NCBI RefSeq assembly: GCF_000426645.1
Contig: NZ_KE384550.1
Span: 22,733 to 86,732 of the forward strand
Direction of reading: 5' to 3'
DNA length: 64,000 nt
From: Nakamurella lactea DSM 19367
GTDB lineage: Bacteria > Actinomycetota > Actinomycetes > Mycobacteriales > Nakamurellaceae
Positions 1 to 8,628 of this stretch are shown in pieces. The translations under genes were made by a program, and so were the position numbers. The notes under the pieces are model-generated. The model saw only the letters and a program-made list of their open reading frames with translations, searched no databases and was not told the DNA's origin. How positions within the stretch are numbered: position 1 is the stretch's first letter; every line of letters starts with the position of its first letter.

Positions 1-101
1 CCCGTCAGCCCCGTTTGCGACGTCTCGGCGCACTTTCGCAGCGGAACCTACGCCCAGTCAGCCCCGTTTGCGAAGTCTCGGCGCACTTTCGCAGCCGAAC
101 C
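1..101. repeat. Interspersed repeat family A, copies 1 and 2
   Basis: Two near-identical copies start near positions 2 and 55. They share the core CGTCAGCCCCGTTTGCGACG followed by a TCTCGGCGCACTTTCGC segment. Copy 1 touches the window edge. The same unit occurs twice more at 571-673, so the pairs bracket the small VOC gene. Some frames through the repeat are open, but the encoded peptide only repeats the repeat itself. No gene is supported here. Confidence 0.85.
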
Positions 102-167
102 GTTGTCTCCCCACCGGAGTGGGTCCTGCGACCCGCCGTCGGCCGCCGAAGGTGGCAACATCGGGTG

Positions 168-542
168 ATGCTCGGTCGACTCCATCACATCGTGCTCGAC
201 TGCCCGGATCCACACGCCCTGGCCGGCTTCTACTCGGATCTGCTCGGGGATCCGATCACCTACGTCAGTGACGACTGGGTCGTCGTTTCGACCAGCTCGC
301 AGGCATCCGGACTGGCCTTTCAGCTCGCCGCAGATCATCAACGTCCGACCTGGCCGAACGCCGCGGTTCCGCAACAGATCCACTTCGACATCATGGTCGA
401 GGACGTCGCCGAGGCCACGCCGCGGGTGCTCGAGCTCGGAGCGACGAAGCTCGATGGCGAGGACGTATTTGCCGATCCCGCCGGTCACCCGTTCTGTCTG
501 GTCAAGCGGCCGGGATGGGCCGACCCGTTACCTGCTCCGTAG
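168..542 (+). CDS. VOC (glyoxalase/bleomycin-resistance fold) family protein
   Basis: This encodes a 124-residue single-module VOC protein. It opens with the typical LHHIVLDCPDP strand, keeps the paired beta-alpha-beta layout, and ends with the usual DPAGHPFCLVK strand. His6 and the C-terminal half carry the usual metal or substrate positions, but the substrate cannot be read from sequence. ATG at 168 was chosen because upstream codons lie in repeat family A and give a non-VOC extension. GTG at 165 is an alternative. The gene stands alone between two pairs of family A repeats and converges on the flavoprotein gene downstream. Confidence 0.8.
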   Translation: MLGRLHHIVLDCPDPHALAGFYSDLLGDPITYVSDDWVVVSTSSQASGLAFQLAADHQRPTWPNAAVPQQIHFDIMVEDVAEATPRVLELGATKLDGEDVFADPAGHPFCLVKRPGWADPLPAP

Positions 543-570
543 GTCGCTGCGGGCGGGCGAGCGCGCCGGT

Positions 571-673
571 CCGTCAGCCCCGTTTGCGACGTCTCGGCGC
601 ACTTCCGCGGCGCACGCTCTTACGCCCGTCAGCCCCGTTTGCGACGTCTCGGCGCACTTCCGCGGCGGAACCC
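571..673. repeat. Interspersed repeat family A, copies 3 and 4
   Basis: Two more copies of the unit seen at 1-101, starting at 571 and 626 (period 55 bp), lie between two convergent genes. The core is conserved to within one or two bases in all four copies. The tail differs (CGCACTTCCGCGGCG here against CGCACTTTCGCAGC in the first pair), so each pair looks like a local duplication. Confidence 0.85.
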
Positions 674-678
674 GACCG

Positions 679-1779
679 CTACTCGACGACCGAGTGCCGA
701 CCGCGCGGGCGGCCTGGGCCATCGGCCAGGCCGAGCATGCCGCGGATCTCGCGGACGGCCACCCGGCCCGCCCGATTGGCGCCGATGGTCGAGGCGCTCG
801 GCCCGTAGCCGACCAGGTGCACCCGCGGATCGACCACCGTCCGGGTGCCGTCCATCGCGATGCCGCCGCCGTGACCGCGCAGGTGCAGGGGCGACAGGTG
901 CTCCAGGGCGGCGCGAAAACCTGTGCACCACAACAGGATGTCGGCGTCGTAGCGGGTGTCGGCCGAGCCCGGGTCAGCGGCCCAGAGCACGCCGGTCTCG
1001 TCGATCGAGCTGAACATCGGCAGCCGGTGCAGCACTCCGGATTCCCGGGCGGCCCGGATGGCCGGGGTCAGCGGCAGGCCGGTCACCGACACCACGGATC
1101 GCGGCGGCAGGCCGCGCCGCACCCGCTCCTCCACCATGGCCACCGCGGCCCGACCCAGCTCGGAGGTGAACTCGCGATCGACCCAGACCGGCTCGCGGCG
1201 GGTCACCCACAGGTGATCGGCGACCACCGGGGCGATCTCCTGCAGCAGTTGGACCGCGGAGATGCCGCCGCCGATCACCACCACCCGTTTGCCGGCGAAC
1301 GCCTCCGGCCCTGGGTAGTCCCTGGTGTGCCACTGCCGGCCGCGAAAACGCTCGCGGCCCGGGTAGTGCGGCCAGAACGGCCGGCCCCAGGTCCCGGTGG
1401 CGTTGATCAGTGCCCGCATCCGGTACTCGGCCCCGTCCGCGGCGATCGCCCGCAGCCAATGTCCGTCGTCGACCACCGAATGGATCGTCACCGGCCGGTG
1501 CACCTGCAGGCCGAACTCGTCTTCGTAGTCGGCGAAGTAGGCCGGCAGGGCCAGCCGGGCCGGTGTCTGCGCGGCCAGCTCTGGCACCTGCGAGTCGGGT
1601 AGTTCGGTGATGCCGTTGACGGTGGCCATGGTGAGGGTGCGCCAGCGGTGCCGCCAGGCGCCGCCGGGTCCCTGCTCGGCGTCCAGCACGATCGAGTCGG
1701 TCCCGGTGCGCCGCAGGTGATAGGCGGCCGACAGTCCGGCCTGCCCTGCCCCGATCACCAGGACGTCCGCCTGATCCAC
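679..1779 (-). CDS. FAD-dependent NAD(P)-binding oxidoreductase (flavin monooxygenase-like)
   Basis: A 366-residue flavoprotein of the CzcO/FMO-like group. An N-terminal FAD Rossmann motif, VLVIGAGQAG, sits at about residues 6-15. A second dinucleotide motif, VVVIGGGISA, at about 166-175 fits NAD(P)H. The mid-region INATGTWGRP is the usual ATG-type motif. The C-terminal GYGPSAS closes the FAD fold. Such enzymes oxygenate or reduce small organic or metal substrates in the cytosol; the substrate is not evident. ATG at 1779 is preceded by AGGGTGG. The gene is divergent from the FAD dehydrogenase at 1944 and converges on the VOC gene. Confidence 0.85.
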   Translation of the reverse strand: MDQADVLVIGAGQAGLSAAYHLRRTGTDSIVLDAEQGPGGAWRHRWRTLTMATVNGITELPDSQVPELAAQTPARLALPAYFADYEDEFGLQVHRPVTIHSVVDDGHWLRAIAADGAEYRMRALINATGTWGRPFWPHYPGRERFRGRQWHTRDYPGPEAFAGKRVVVIGGGISAVQLLQEIAPVVADHLWVTRREPVWVDREFTSELGRAAVAMVEERVRRGLPPRSVVSVTGLPLTPAIRAARESGVLHRLPMFSSIDETGVLWAADPGSADTRYDADILLWCTGFRAALEHLSPLHLRGHGGGIAMDGTRTVVDPRVHLVGYGPSASTIGANRAGRVAVREIRGMLGLADGPGRPRGRHSVVE

Positions 1780-1887
1780 CCTGCCAGGCTACGGAACGCG
1801 ATCGGACCGCCGGCCGCCGCTCGCCACCGGTGGCCGACGGCTGTCTAATGGTCACCACCAGCGCAGGCGAACAGCAGGAGGCACCCA

Positions 1888-1947
1888 GTGGGCGAACCGG
1901 CAACACCCAGCATCCGGACGCCGAAGCGCCGGCAGGTGCGCGGATGA
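1888..1947 (+). CDS. Possible leader peptide coupled to the FAD dehydrogenase
   Basis: A GTG start at 1888 follows a very strong Shine-Dalgarno AGGAGG (1876-1881) at ideal spacing. It opens a 19-codon frame ending in TGA at 1945-1947, which overlaps the ATG of the next gene (ATGA). The best ribosome site upstream of the flavoprotein therefore serves a different frame. This could be a translationally coupled leader peptide, or it could mark a base error that hides an N-terminal extension of the flavoprotein. Confidence 0.4.
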   Translation: MGEPATPSIRTPKRRQVRG

Positions 1948-3644
1948 ATACCGACCCCGCCATCTCGACCGACGTGCTGGTGATCGGCGCCGGGCTCTCC
2001 GGTCTGGTGGCCGCGGCAGAGGCCGCCGATGCCGGCAAATACGTGGCGGTCCTCGATCAGGAGCCGGGCGCCTCGCTCGGCGGTCAGGCCTACTGGTCGT
2101 TCGGCGGACTGTTCCTGGTCGACTCCCCCGAGCAGCGACGGATGGGCATCAGGGACTCAGCGGAGCTGGCGTTGTCCGACTGGCTCGGTTCGGCCGGCTT
2201 CGACCGACCCGAGGACTACTGGGGCGAGCAGTGGGCCAGGGCGTTCGTCGACTTCGCGGCCGGCGAGATGCGGTCATGGATCAAACACCAGGGCATCGGG
2301 CTGTTCCCGATCGTGCAGTGGGCCGAACGCGGTGGCTATCAGGCACAAGCGCACGCCGACGGCACCAGCCACGGCAACTCCGTTCCTCGCTTCCACGTCA
2401 CCTGGGGCACCGGTCCCGGCGTCGTCACCCCGTTCGTCGCCCGGGTCAATACCCACGTCCAGGACGGACGGATCACCCTGCTGTTCCGGCATCGCGTCAC
2501 CGCATTGTCCACCGACGCCGCGGGGGTGACGGGCGCGACCGGAGAAGTGCTGGAGCCCTCGGGCGCCGAACGCGGGGTGCCGAGCAGCCGCATCGCGGTC
2601 GGCGAATTCGCCGTCACTGCCGGCGCCACCATCGTGACCTCCGGCGGCATCGGCGCCAACCACGAACTGGTCAGGGCGCAATGGCCCGCCGGCTTCGGCG
2701 ATCCGCCCAGGACGATGATCTCTGGCGTGCCGGACTCCACCGACGGGCTGATGCTCGGCATCGCCGCGGCGGCCGGGGGCCGGCTGATCAATTCCGACCG
2801 GATGTGGCACTACCCAGAGGGCATCGTCAACCACTCGCCGGTCTGGACCGGGCACGGCATCCGCATCCTGGCCGGCCCGTCGTCGCTCTGGCTGGACGCC
2901 ACCGGCCGGCGGTTGCCGACGCCGTTGTTCCCGGGCTTCGATGCTCTCGGCACGCTCCGGCACATCACCTCGACCGGGCACGACCACAGCTGGTTCCTGT
3001 TGAACCGCAGCATCATCGGTCCGGAGTTCGCGCTGTCCGGATCGGAGCAGAACCCGGATCTGACGGAGAAGTCGGTCCTCCAGCTGGCCCGCTCCCGGCT
3101 CGGATCCGGTCCGACGCCGGCGGTGCAGGCGTTCCTGGACCGCGGGGTCGATTTCGTGCAGGCGGACACCGTGGCGGACCTGGTCGGGAAGATGAACGCG
3201 CTGACGGAACAGCCGTTGCTGGACGCCGCCGAGGTCGAAAAGACGGTCAGGGCCAGGGATCTGCAGGTCAGGTCCGGGCTGGGCAAGGACCCGCAGATCG
3301 CCGCGGTGGCCGCCGCCCGGCGATTCTTCGGCGACCGGCGGATGCGGCTGGCCGACGACTGCGAACTGCTGGATCCCCAACACGGCCCGTTGATTGCGGT
3401 GCGACTGCACATCCTGACCCGCAAGACGTTGGGCGGGCTGGAGACCGATCTGTCCTCTCGGGTACTGGGCGCGGACGGCGAACCGATCGGCGGACTGTTC
3501 GCCGCCGGGGAGGCGGCGGGCTTCGGCGGCGGCGGGGTGCACGGGTACCGCGCGCTGGAAGGAACGTTCCTCGGCGGCTGCCTGTTCTCCGGGCGGACCG
3601 CCGGCCGCGCCGCCGGCGGCCGGACTCCTGGCGGCGATCGCTGA
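1944..3644 (+). CDS. FAD-binding dehydrogenase (KstD / fumarate-reductase flavoprotein family)
   Basis: A 566-residue flavoprotein. DVLVIGAGLSGLVAAAEAA near residues 10-28 binds FAD. A C-terminal GGLFAAGEAAGFGGGG segment plus HGYRALEGTFLGG closes the FAD site, as in the KstD/succinate dehydrogenase superfamily. Proteins of this size are usually annotated only as FAD-binding dehydrogenases acting on steroid-like or other alpha,beta-desaturable substrates. ATG 1944 puts the Rossmann motif at the expected distance from the N terminus, and a coupled leader frame overlaps it. ATG 1830 and 1848 are in frame but add an unlike, low-complexity extension. The gene converges on the GH78 gene. Confidence 0.85.
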   Translation: MNTDPAISTDVLVIGAGLSGLVAAAEAADAGKYVAVLDQEPGASLGGQAYWSFGGLFLVDSPEQRRMGIRDSAELALSDWLGSAGFDRPEDYWGEQWARAFVDFAAGEMRSWIKHQGIGLFPIVQWAERGGYQAQAHADGTSHGNSVPRFHVTWGTGPGVVTPFVARVNTHVQDGRITLLFRHRVTALSTDAAGVTGATGEVLEPSGAERGVPSSRIAVGEFAVTAGATIVTSGGIGANHELVRAQWPAGFGDPPRTMISGVPDSTDGLMLGIAAAAGGRLINSDRMWHYPEGIVNHSPVWTGHGIRILAGPSSLWLDATGRRLPTPLFPGFDALGTLRHITSTGHDHSWFLLNRSIIGPEFALSGSEQNPDLTEKSVLQLARSRLGSGPTPAVQAFLDRGVDFVQADTVADLVGKMNALTEQPLLDAAEVEKTVRARDLQVRSGLGKDPQIAAVAAARRFFGDRRMRLADDCELLDPQHGPLIAVRLHILTRKTLGGLETDLSSRVLGADGEPIGGLFAAGEAAGFGGGGVHGYRALEGTFLGGCLFSGRTAGRAAGGRTPGGDR

Positions 3645-3674
3645 CCCGAACCACCAGGGTCAAACCACCGGGAG

Positions 3675-6600
3675 TCAACCCACCGGCACGGTCCACGCTT
3701 TCGACAGCGACGGGTCGTAGCCGCGCCCGGAACTGTTGTACTGGAACCGGATCCGGACCGTCCCGGACGCGGCTGCTCGGCTCGCCGGGACCAGCACCTG
3801 ATGTACAAGGGTGCCGGGGTCGGTGCCGAACCTGGTGAGCACGAAGTGCTGCACGATGCTGCCGTCGACAATGACGTCGTAGTCCTTGGTCGCCGCCGAG
3901 CCGTCGCCGCTGAAGGTTTCCAGCACGGCGATGACGAAGGGCTTGTCCGGGGTCACCTTCATCGTGGTCTCGAACCACGAGCCGGGATAGCCGTTGTGCG
4001 AATACCTGCGCGGCACACCGGCTTCGGTGTTGGTGCCGGAGCTGGGCGAGCCGGTGACCTGGTGCGCGGTCTCCGAATCGGGGACGCCGAAGGACACCGT
4101 GTCCATGGCAGCGGCCGGCGGGGTGTCGATCGCTACCGCGCCCGTCGCATCGACCGCGGCGATCCGACCGCCGTCGGCGCCGGTCACCGTCGCGGTGAAC
4201 GGCACGTCACCATCGGCGATCGTCACCGGAGCGGTGATGGTGAGCGGTACCGACACCGTGCCGCGGGCCGGGACGGTCACCTCGATCGGGGCCGCCGCGA
4301 CCCAGCCGTCAGGCCCGCCCAGCCGTATCGTCACCGCGGCCGACCGACGTCCCGAGTTGGCCAGTGAGGCGGTCACCTCGACCGCGTCGCCAGGCTGAAT
4401 GTCCTGCGGTGCAGAGAGTTCGGTCAGGGCCACCGGGGTGGCGACGACGAACCGGTAGCTGCCGGATCCGACCTGCACCGGAACCACGCCATCGGCCACC
4501 TGGCCGATCTTCAGGTCGGCGCGGCCGGTGATCCGGCGATGCCCTTCGGTGACCGCGGCAGCATCCGGCGCCGGGACCAGCACGGTAGTGGTGGTGTTCG
4601 CCGGCACCGTGACGGTCAGCTCGAGCGACCCCTTGCCGGTCTGCCAGCTGCTGCTGATGGTGCCGTACGGCGAATCATGGGCGACGCGGGCGGAGGTCAG
4701 CCCGCCACCCAGCTGCGGGGCGATGGTCGACGTCCGGTAGCCGGCGGAGGTCTGCCGGATACCCCCGATCGTCGCGTACATCCACTCGCCGACCGCGCCA
4801 TATGCATAGTGGTTGAACGAGTTCATGCTGACATCGCCGAAGGTGCCGTCCGGTTTCAGCGAGTCCCAGCGCTCCCACATGGTGGTCGCGCCCTTGCTCA
4901 CCTCGTACAGCCAGGACGGGTAGTCCTTGGTCATCATCAGCCGGTAGGCGACGTCCAGGTGTCCGGTGGCGGTGAGCGCCGGCAGCAGGAACGGGGTGCC
5001 GAGGAATCCGGTGGACAGGTGGTAGCCGCGGGCCGCGACTGCCGCCACCAGTTGGTTGCCGGCGGCCTGCTGCAGATCGGCCGGTACCAGGCCCATGCCG
5101 AGCGCGATCGCGTAGCCGGCCTGGCTGTTGCCGGCCACCGTGCCGTCCGGGCCGACGAAGGCGGCGGCGAACGCCGACCTGATCCTCGCCGCCAGCTGCT
5201 GGTACCTCGCCGCGTCGGCGGCATGCCCGGTGGCGGCGGCCATCTCCGCGAGTTGGCCGACACTGCGCGCGTAGAACGCACTGGCGATCACCCCGGCCGG
5301 TGTCGGGTCGTCCAGGTTGAGCCAGTCGCCGTACACCTGCTCGGTGCGCAGGTCGCCGCTGGAGGTGCGGGTCAGGAAATCGACGAAACGCGCCATGGCG
5401 GAGTAGTTCTCGTCGATCACACCGGTGTCGCCGAAGTGTTGCCACAGGGTGTACGGGACACCGACCATCGCGTCCGACCAGCCGGGACCACCGGCGCAAC
5501 AATGCGTCGGGTCGGGCGCGACACCGGGGATCGAGCCGTCGGTGCGCTGGGCGTCGCGCAGGTCGGTGAGCCACTTGGACAGGAACGCGTAGGTGTCGGC
5601 GTTGAACGACGCGGTCGGCGAGAACATGTCGATGTCGCCGGTCCAGCCGAGCCGCTCGTCCCGGGCCGGGGTGTCGGTGGGCACGGACAGGAAGTTGTCC
5701 CGCTGCCCCCAGACGATGTTGCGCTGCAACTGGTTCAGCATCGGATCGGAGGTGTCGAACTCCGAGGTGAGCGGGGTGTCGGAGGTGACGACGATCCCGG
5801 TCAGCTGCTGCGCGGTGGGCGGCGTTGCCGCGCCGGTCACCTCGACGTAGCGGAAGCCGTGCGAGGTGAAGGTCGGCTGGTAGGTCGCACTGCCGGTCTT
5901 GCCGAACGTGTAGTAGTCGGTGACCTTGGCGCTCCGCAGATTCGCGGTGTACAGCGTGCCGTCCGGGTTGAGCATCTCGCCGTAGCGCAGCCGCACGGTT
6001 GATCCCGCGGTTCCGCTGAGCGTGACCTTGATCCGGCCGACCATGTTCTGGCCGACGTCGTAGATGGTGACGCCCGGCGTCGGGGTGCTGACCTTCTGGG
6101 TTGGCTGGGTGCCGGTGACCCTGGCCGGCTGATCGGTCTGTGGCTGCACGTTCGCCGCGGGCACGCCGTCGACCACCTCGACCGGCTGCCAACCGGTGCG
6201 CGCGATTCCGGGTGACGACCAGCCGGCGACCTGGTAGTTGGCGTCGTAGGTCTCGCCGTTGATCAGGTCGGCGACCCGGAACGGCCCGTCGTGCCAGCTC
6301 CAGTCCGATCCGCTGACCACCGTCTCGCTGCTGCCGTCGGTGTAGTCGATCACCAGCTTGCCGCGGAAAGCCGGCCAGTGGCCGTACTTGTCGGTGCCGA
6401 AGGAGGCGATCTGGCCCGCGTACCAACCCGGAGCCAGCTCGACGCCGATGGTGGCCGGACCGGCCGTCAGCAGCCGGGTGACGTCGTAGGTCTGGTACTG
6501 CACCCTGGTGTCGTAGTCGGTCCAGCCCGGGGCGAGCTCGTGATCGCCCACCCGGTGGCCGTTGATCTGCGCCTGGTACAGACCGAGCGCGGTGGCGTAC

Positions 6601-7799
6601 AGCCGGGCGCCGGCCACCTTCTTCGTGACAGTGAAGTCCTTGCGCAGCAACGGGAGACCGGTCTTCGGGACCAGCAGGCCGATGGCCTCGTTCCCCTGAT
6701 GGCCGAAGGCGATGGTCCCCGGCGCCGTCAGCACACCGACCCCGAACGGATTCTTGCCGTCGGCGAAGTCGCTGTGCAGCAGGGTGGTGTCGCCGGCGGT
6801 GACGGTCACCTCGTGCAGCTGCCCGCTCTCGTCCTCGCAGTCGCAGGTCCGGAAGCCGATGGTGCCGGCCGCGATCGGCGCCGGCACCGTGCGGGTGTCC
6901 ACCACGGTGCCGTCGATGGTGGTCCTGACCGTGGCGCCGGAGATGCCGATGGACACGCTGTGCCGGGCGGCGAACCCGCCGGGCAGGTCGGCGGCCGGGA
7001 TGGGTACCTCGGCGAGCAGCTGCCAGCCGCCGTTGACCCTGACGTGCGGCCGCAACCGCTCGATTCCGTCCTTGTTGGACAGCTGCCACATGTAGGTGTT
7101 GGCGGCGGATGCGTCCGAGTGCAGCAGGATGCCGAAACCGTTGCTGATGTCGCTGGTGACGAAGGTCGCCGTGTAGTCGGTCCAGTCGATACCGGGAATC
7201 TGCGCCTGCGGCGAGGCGACCCAGGAAGCGCCCCAATCGTCGCCGGCCGGCAGGGCCGTCTCCCACCAGGTGGCCGCGCTCCAGGGCGAGGTGGCACCTG
7301 AGGTGGCGGTGACCCGCACCCGCCAGTAGTACCGGGTCTGCGGCTGCAGCTCGGGCCCGGAGTAGCGCACCGCCACCGAATCGGCGGACGCCACTGCGCC
7401 GCTGTCCCAGACGTCCGGGGCGCCGCGATGCAGGGCCTGTTCGGAGGTGGCCACCTGGATCCGGTAGCTCTGCTGGATCGTTCCGCGTTTGTTGCTGTCC
7501 AACTGCCAGCCGAACGTCGGCGCTGCCGTCGTGGTGCCCAGCGGCCGGTCGAGGTGGTTGGTGCTCAGCGTCCCGACCTCGAGCGCACCGGAACCATGGC
7601 CGACCGACTGTGCGTTTGCCGACCACACCGGGTCGGTGGCGGCCGGTCCGGCGGCGGCCGGTCCGGCGGCGGTCAGGCCGAGCAGCAGCACGCCGGCCAC
7701 TATCCCCAGGGCGCGAACGGTTCTGCTCGGTGTCGTCGTTCTCGAGGCAACCGACCGCCTCGAATGCGAGCCCGCAACACCGTTCGAATGTGGCACCAT
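3675..7799 (-). CDS. Secreted alpha-L-rhamnosidase, GH78
   Basis: A secreted 1374-residue glycoside hydrolase that releases terminal alpha-L-rhamnose from plant or microbial glycans. The N terminus has a basic region, a hydrophobic stretch and AAGPAAA before a probable signal cleavage. A fibronectin-like N domain follows, then a LamG/concanavalin-like insertion at about 220-345. The beta-sandwich and (alpha/alpha)6 core carries DTPARDERLGWTGD at about 708-722, the signature holding the GH78 general acid. A NEW3-type beta domain lies at about 1125-1205 and a further C-terminal beta module follows. ATG 7799 is preceded by GAAAGG at good spacing; an in-frame start at 7847 lacks this. No sugar transporter lies beside it. 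Confidence 0.93.
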   Translation of the reverse strand: MVPHSNGVAGSHSRRSVASRTTTPSRTVRALGIVAGVLLLGLTAAGPAAAGPAATDPVWSANAQSVGHGSGALEVGTLSTNHLDRPLGTTTAAPTFGWQLDSNKRGTIQQSYRIQVATSEQALHRGAPDVWDSGAVASADSVAVRYSGPELQPQTRYYWRVRVTATSGATSPWSAATWWETALPAGDDWGASWVASPQAQIPGIDWTDYTATFVTSDISNGFGILLHSDASAANTYMWQLSNKDGIERLRPHVRVNGGWQLLAEVPIPAADLPGGFAARHSVSIGISGATVRTTIDGTVVDTRTVPAPIAAGTIGFRTCDCEDESGQLHEVTVTAGDTTLLHSDFADGKNPFGVGVLTAPGTIAFGHQGNEAIGLLVPKTGLPLLRKDFTVTKKVAGARLYATALGLYQAQINGHRVGDHELAPGWTDYDTRVQYQTYDVTRLLTAGPATIGVELAPGWYAGQIASFGTDKYGHWPAFRGKLVIDYTDGSSETVVSGSDWSWHDGPFRVADLINGETYDANYQVAGWSSPGIARTGWQPVEVVDGVPAANVQPQTDQPARVTGTQPTQKVSTPTPGVTIYDVGQNMVGRIKVTLSGTAGSTVRLRYGEMLNPDGTLYTANLRSAKVTDYYTFGKTGSATYQPTFTSHGFRYVEVTGAATPPTAQQLTGIVVTSDTPLTSEFDTSDPMLNQLQRNIVWGQRDNFLSVPTDTPARDERLGWTGDIDMFSPTASFNADTYAFLSKWLTDLRDAQRTDGSIPGVAPDPTHCCAGGPGWSDAMVGVPYTLWQHFGDTGVIDENYSAMARFVDFLTRTSSGDLRTEQVYGDWLNLDDPTPAGVIASAFYARSVGQLAEMAAATGHAADAARYQQLAARIRSAFAAAFVGPDGTVAGNSQAGYAIALGMGLVPADLQQAAGNQLVAAVAARGYHLSTGFLGTPFLLPALTATGHLDVAYRLMMTKDYPSWLYEVSKGATTMWERWDSLKPDGTFGDVSMNSFNHYAYGAVGEWMYATIGGIRQTSAGYRTSTIAPQLGGGLTSARVAHDSPYGTISSSWQTGKGSLELTVTVPANTTTTVLVPAPDAAAVTEGHRRITGRADLKIGQVADGVVPVQVGSGSYRFVVATPVALTELSAPQDIQPGDAVEVTASLANSGRRSAAVTIRLGGPDGWVAAAPIEVTVPARGTVSVPLTITAPVTIADGDVPFTATVTGADGGRIAAVDATGAVAIDTPPAAAMDTVSFGVPDSETAHQVTGSPSSGTNTEAGVPRRYSHNGYPGSWFETTMKVTPDKPFVIAVLETFSGDGSAATKDYDVIVDGSIVQHFVLTRFGTDPGTLVHQVLVPASRAAASGTVRIRFQYNSSGRGYDPSLSKAWTVPVG

Positions 7800-7923
7800 T
7801 GCCGACCTTTCACGGTCATCGATCCCCGGACCAGCTGAGACTTGCACCCTAAGTCATCACGGCCGGTCCGACGGAAAGTCCCGCCGAACGGTTGATCGCA
7901 GCGTCGGAAGGGTTACGGTCCAA

Positions 7924-7973
7924 CGCTTTCGGAAGCGACTGGGGGTGAGTACGAAACAGGGCGGATTTCGAAA
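7924..7973. promoter_or_regulatory. Candidate operator pair upstream of GH78 and the NTF2-like gene
   Basis: The 303-bp divergent gap (7800-8102) holds two similar inverted repeats: CGCTTTCGGAAGCG at 7924-7937 and TTTCGAAA at 7966-7973. Both have the TTTCG-AA look of LacI-family sites that often control secreted glycosidases. No LacI gene is present in the window, so the assignment is speculative. Nothing else was seen in the gap. Confidence 0.3.
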
Positions 7974-8102
7974 GTCTCCATTTGCTGCCGGTTCGTCACA
8001 GCCGGTGACGAACGGCCGCGGGGAGCGGTCAGGGACCGAACGGGGACCGGCCGGCGGCACCATCACCGGTGGCCACAGAACACCCACCACCGGGAGGATC
8101 CC

Positions 8103-8624
8103 ATGCGTCACAAGAAGTTCGCCGCGCTCGCCGCGCTGGCCCTGATCGCCGGTTTCGGCACACCGGCCGCGGCATCGGCCGGGACATCGGCCGCCGCGGC
8201 CGCTCCTGCGGTCTCGAGCACGAACCCCGGGTCGCCCGAGCATCACCATCCGTCCGGCTGCGCCCGCCAGATGCATGCCGCAGTGGTCGAGGACAACGAG
8301 GCCTACAACGCGCGCGACGAGCAGCGTTACCAGGCGATCCTGAATCCGGACATGATCTTCGCCTACGACGGCAACTACACCTACGGTCGCGACGCCATCA
8401 TGGCCGATGCCAGGGCGGGATTCGCGATTCCCGGCTGGGTCTGGACCTACGAGATCCTGTCCGAGACGATGCACGGTTGCGACTCCGGCATCGCCGTGCT
8501 GGAAACGCACAGCATCAACGCCGCGGCCGGCACCGATCTGCACTTCGCGGTGACCATGACGATGGTTCGCGAACACGGGAAGTGGACCGTCGCGATGGAC
8601 GGCGTGCACAAGCTCTCGTCCTGA
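8103..8624 (+). CDS. Secreted NTF2-like / SnoaL-fold protein
   Basis: A 173-residue exported protein. The N terminus has the basic run MRHKK, a hydrophobic core and ASA/AAA cleavage sites at about 25-35. The mature part shows the NTF2/DUF4440 pattern: a helix with VVEDNEAYNARDEQRYQAIL, an FAYDGNYTYGRDAI segment, then beta strands ending HGKWTVAMDGVHKL. Members of this fold bind small ligands or act as ketosteroid-isomerase-like enzymes; the function here is unknown. Start ATG 8103 follows GGGAGG at ideal spacing. It converges on the SARP gene with only four bases between the stop codons. Confidence 0.8.
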   Translation: MRHKKFAALAALALIAGFGTPAAASAGTSAAAAAPAVSSTNPGSPEHHHPSGCARQMHAAVVEDNEAYNARDEQRYQAILNPDMIFAYDGNYTYGRDAIMADARAGFAIPGWVWTYEILSETMHGCDSGIAVLETHSINAAAGTDLHFAVTMTMVREHGKWTVAMDGVHKLSS

Positions 8625-8628
8625 TCGC

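Noticed and set aside
1-673. Possible CRISPR array (repeats at about 55-bp spacing)
   Set aside because: Only two copies per site, the spacer parts are also similar or very short, and no cas gene is nearby.
3801-7301. Long open frames antisense to the GH78 gene (for example around 4539-6002 and 6291-7301 plus strand)
   Set aside because: They mirror the codon pattern of the minus-strand gene in very GC-rich DNA and show no domain; the minus-strand protein has clear GH78 motifs.
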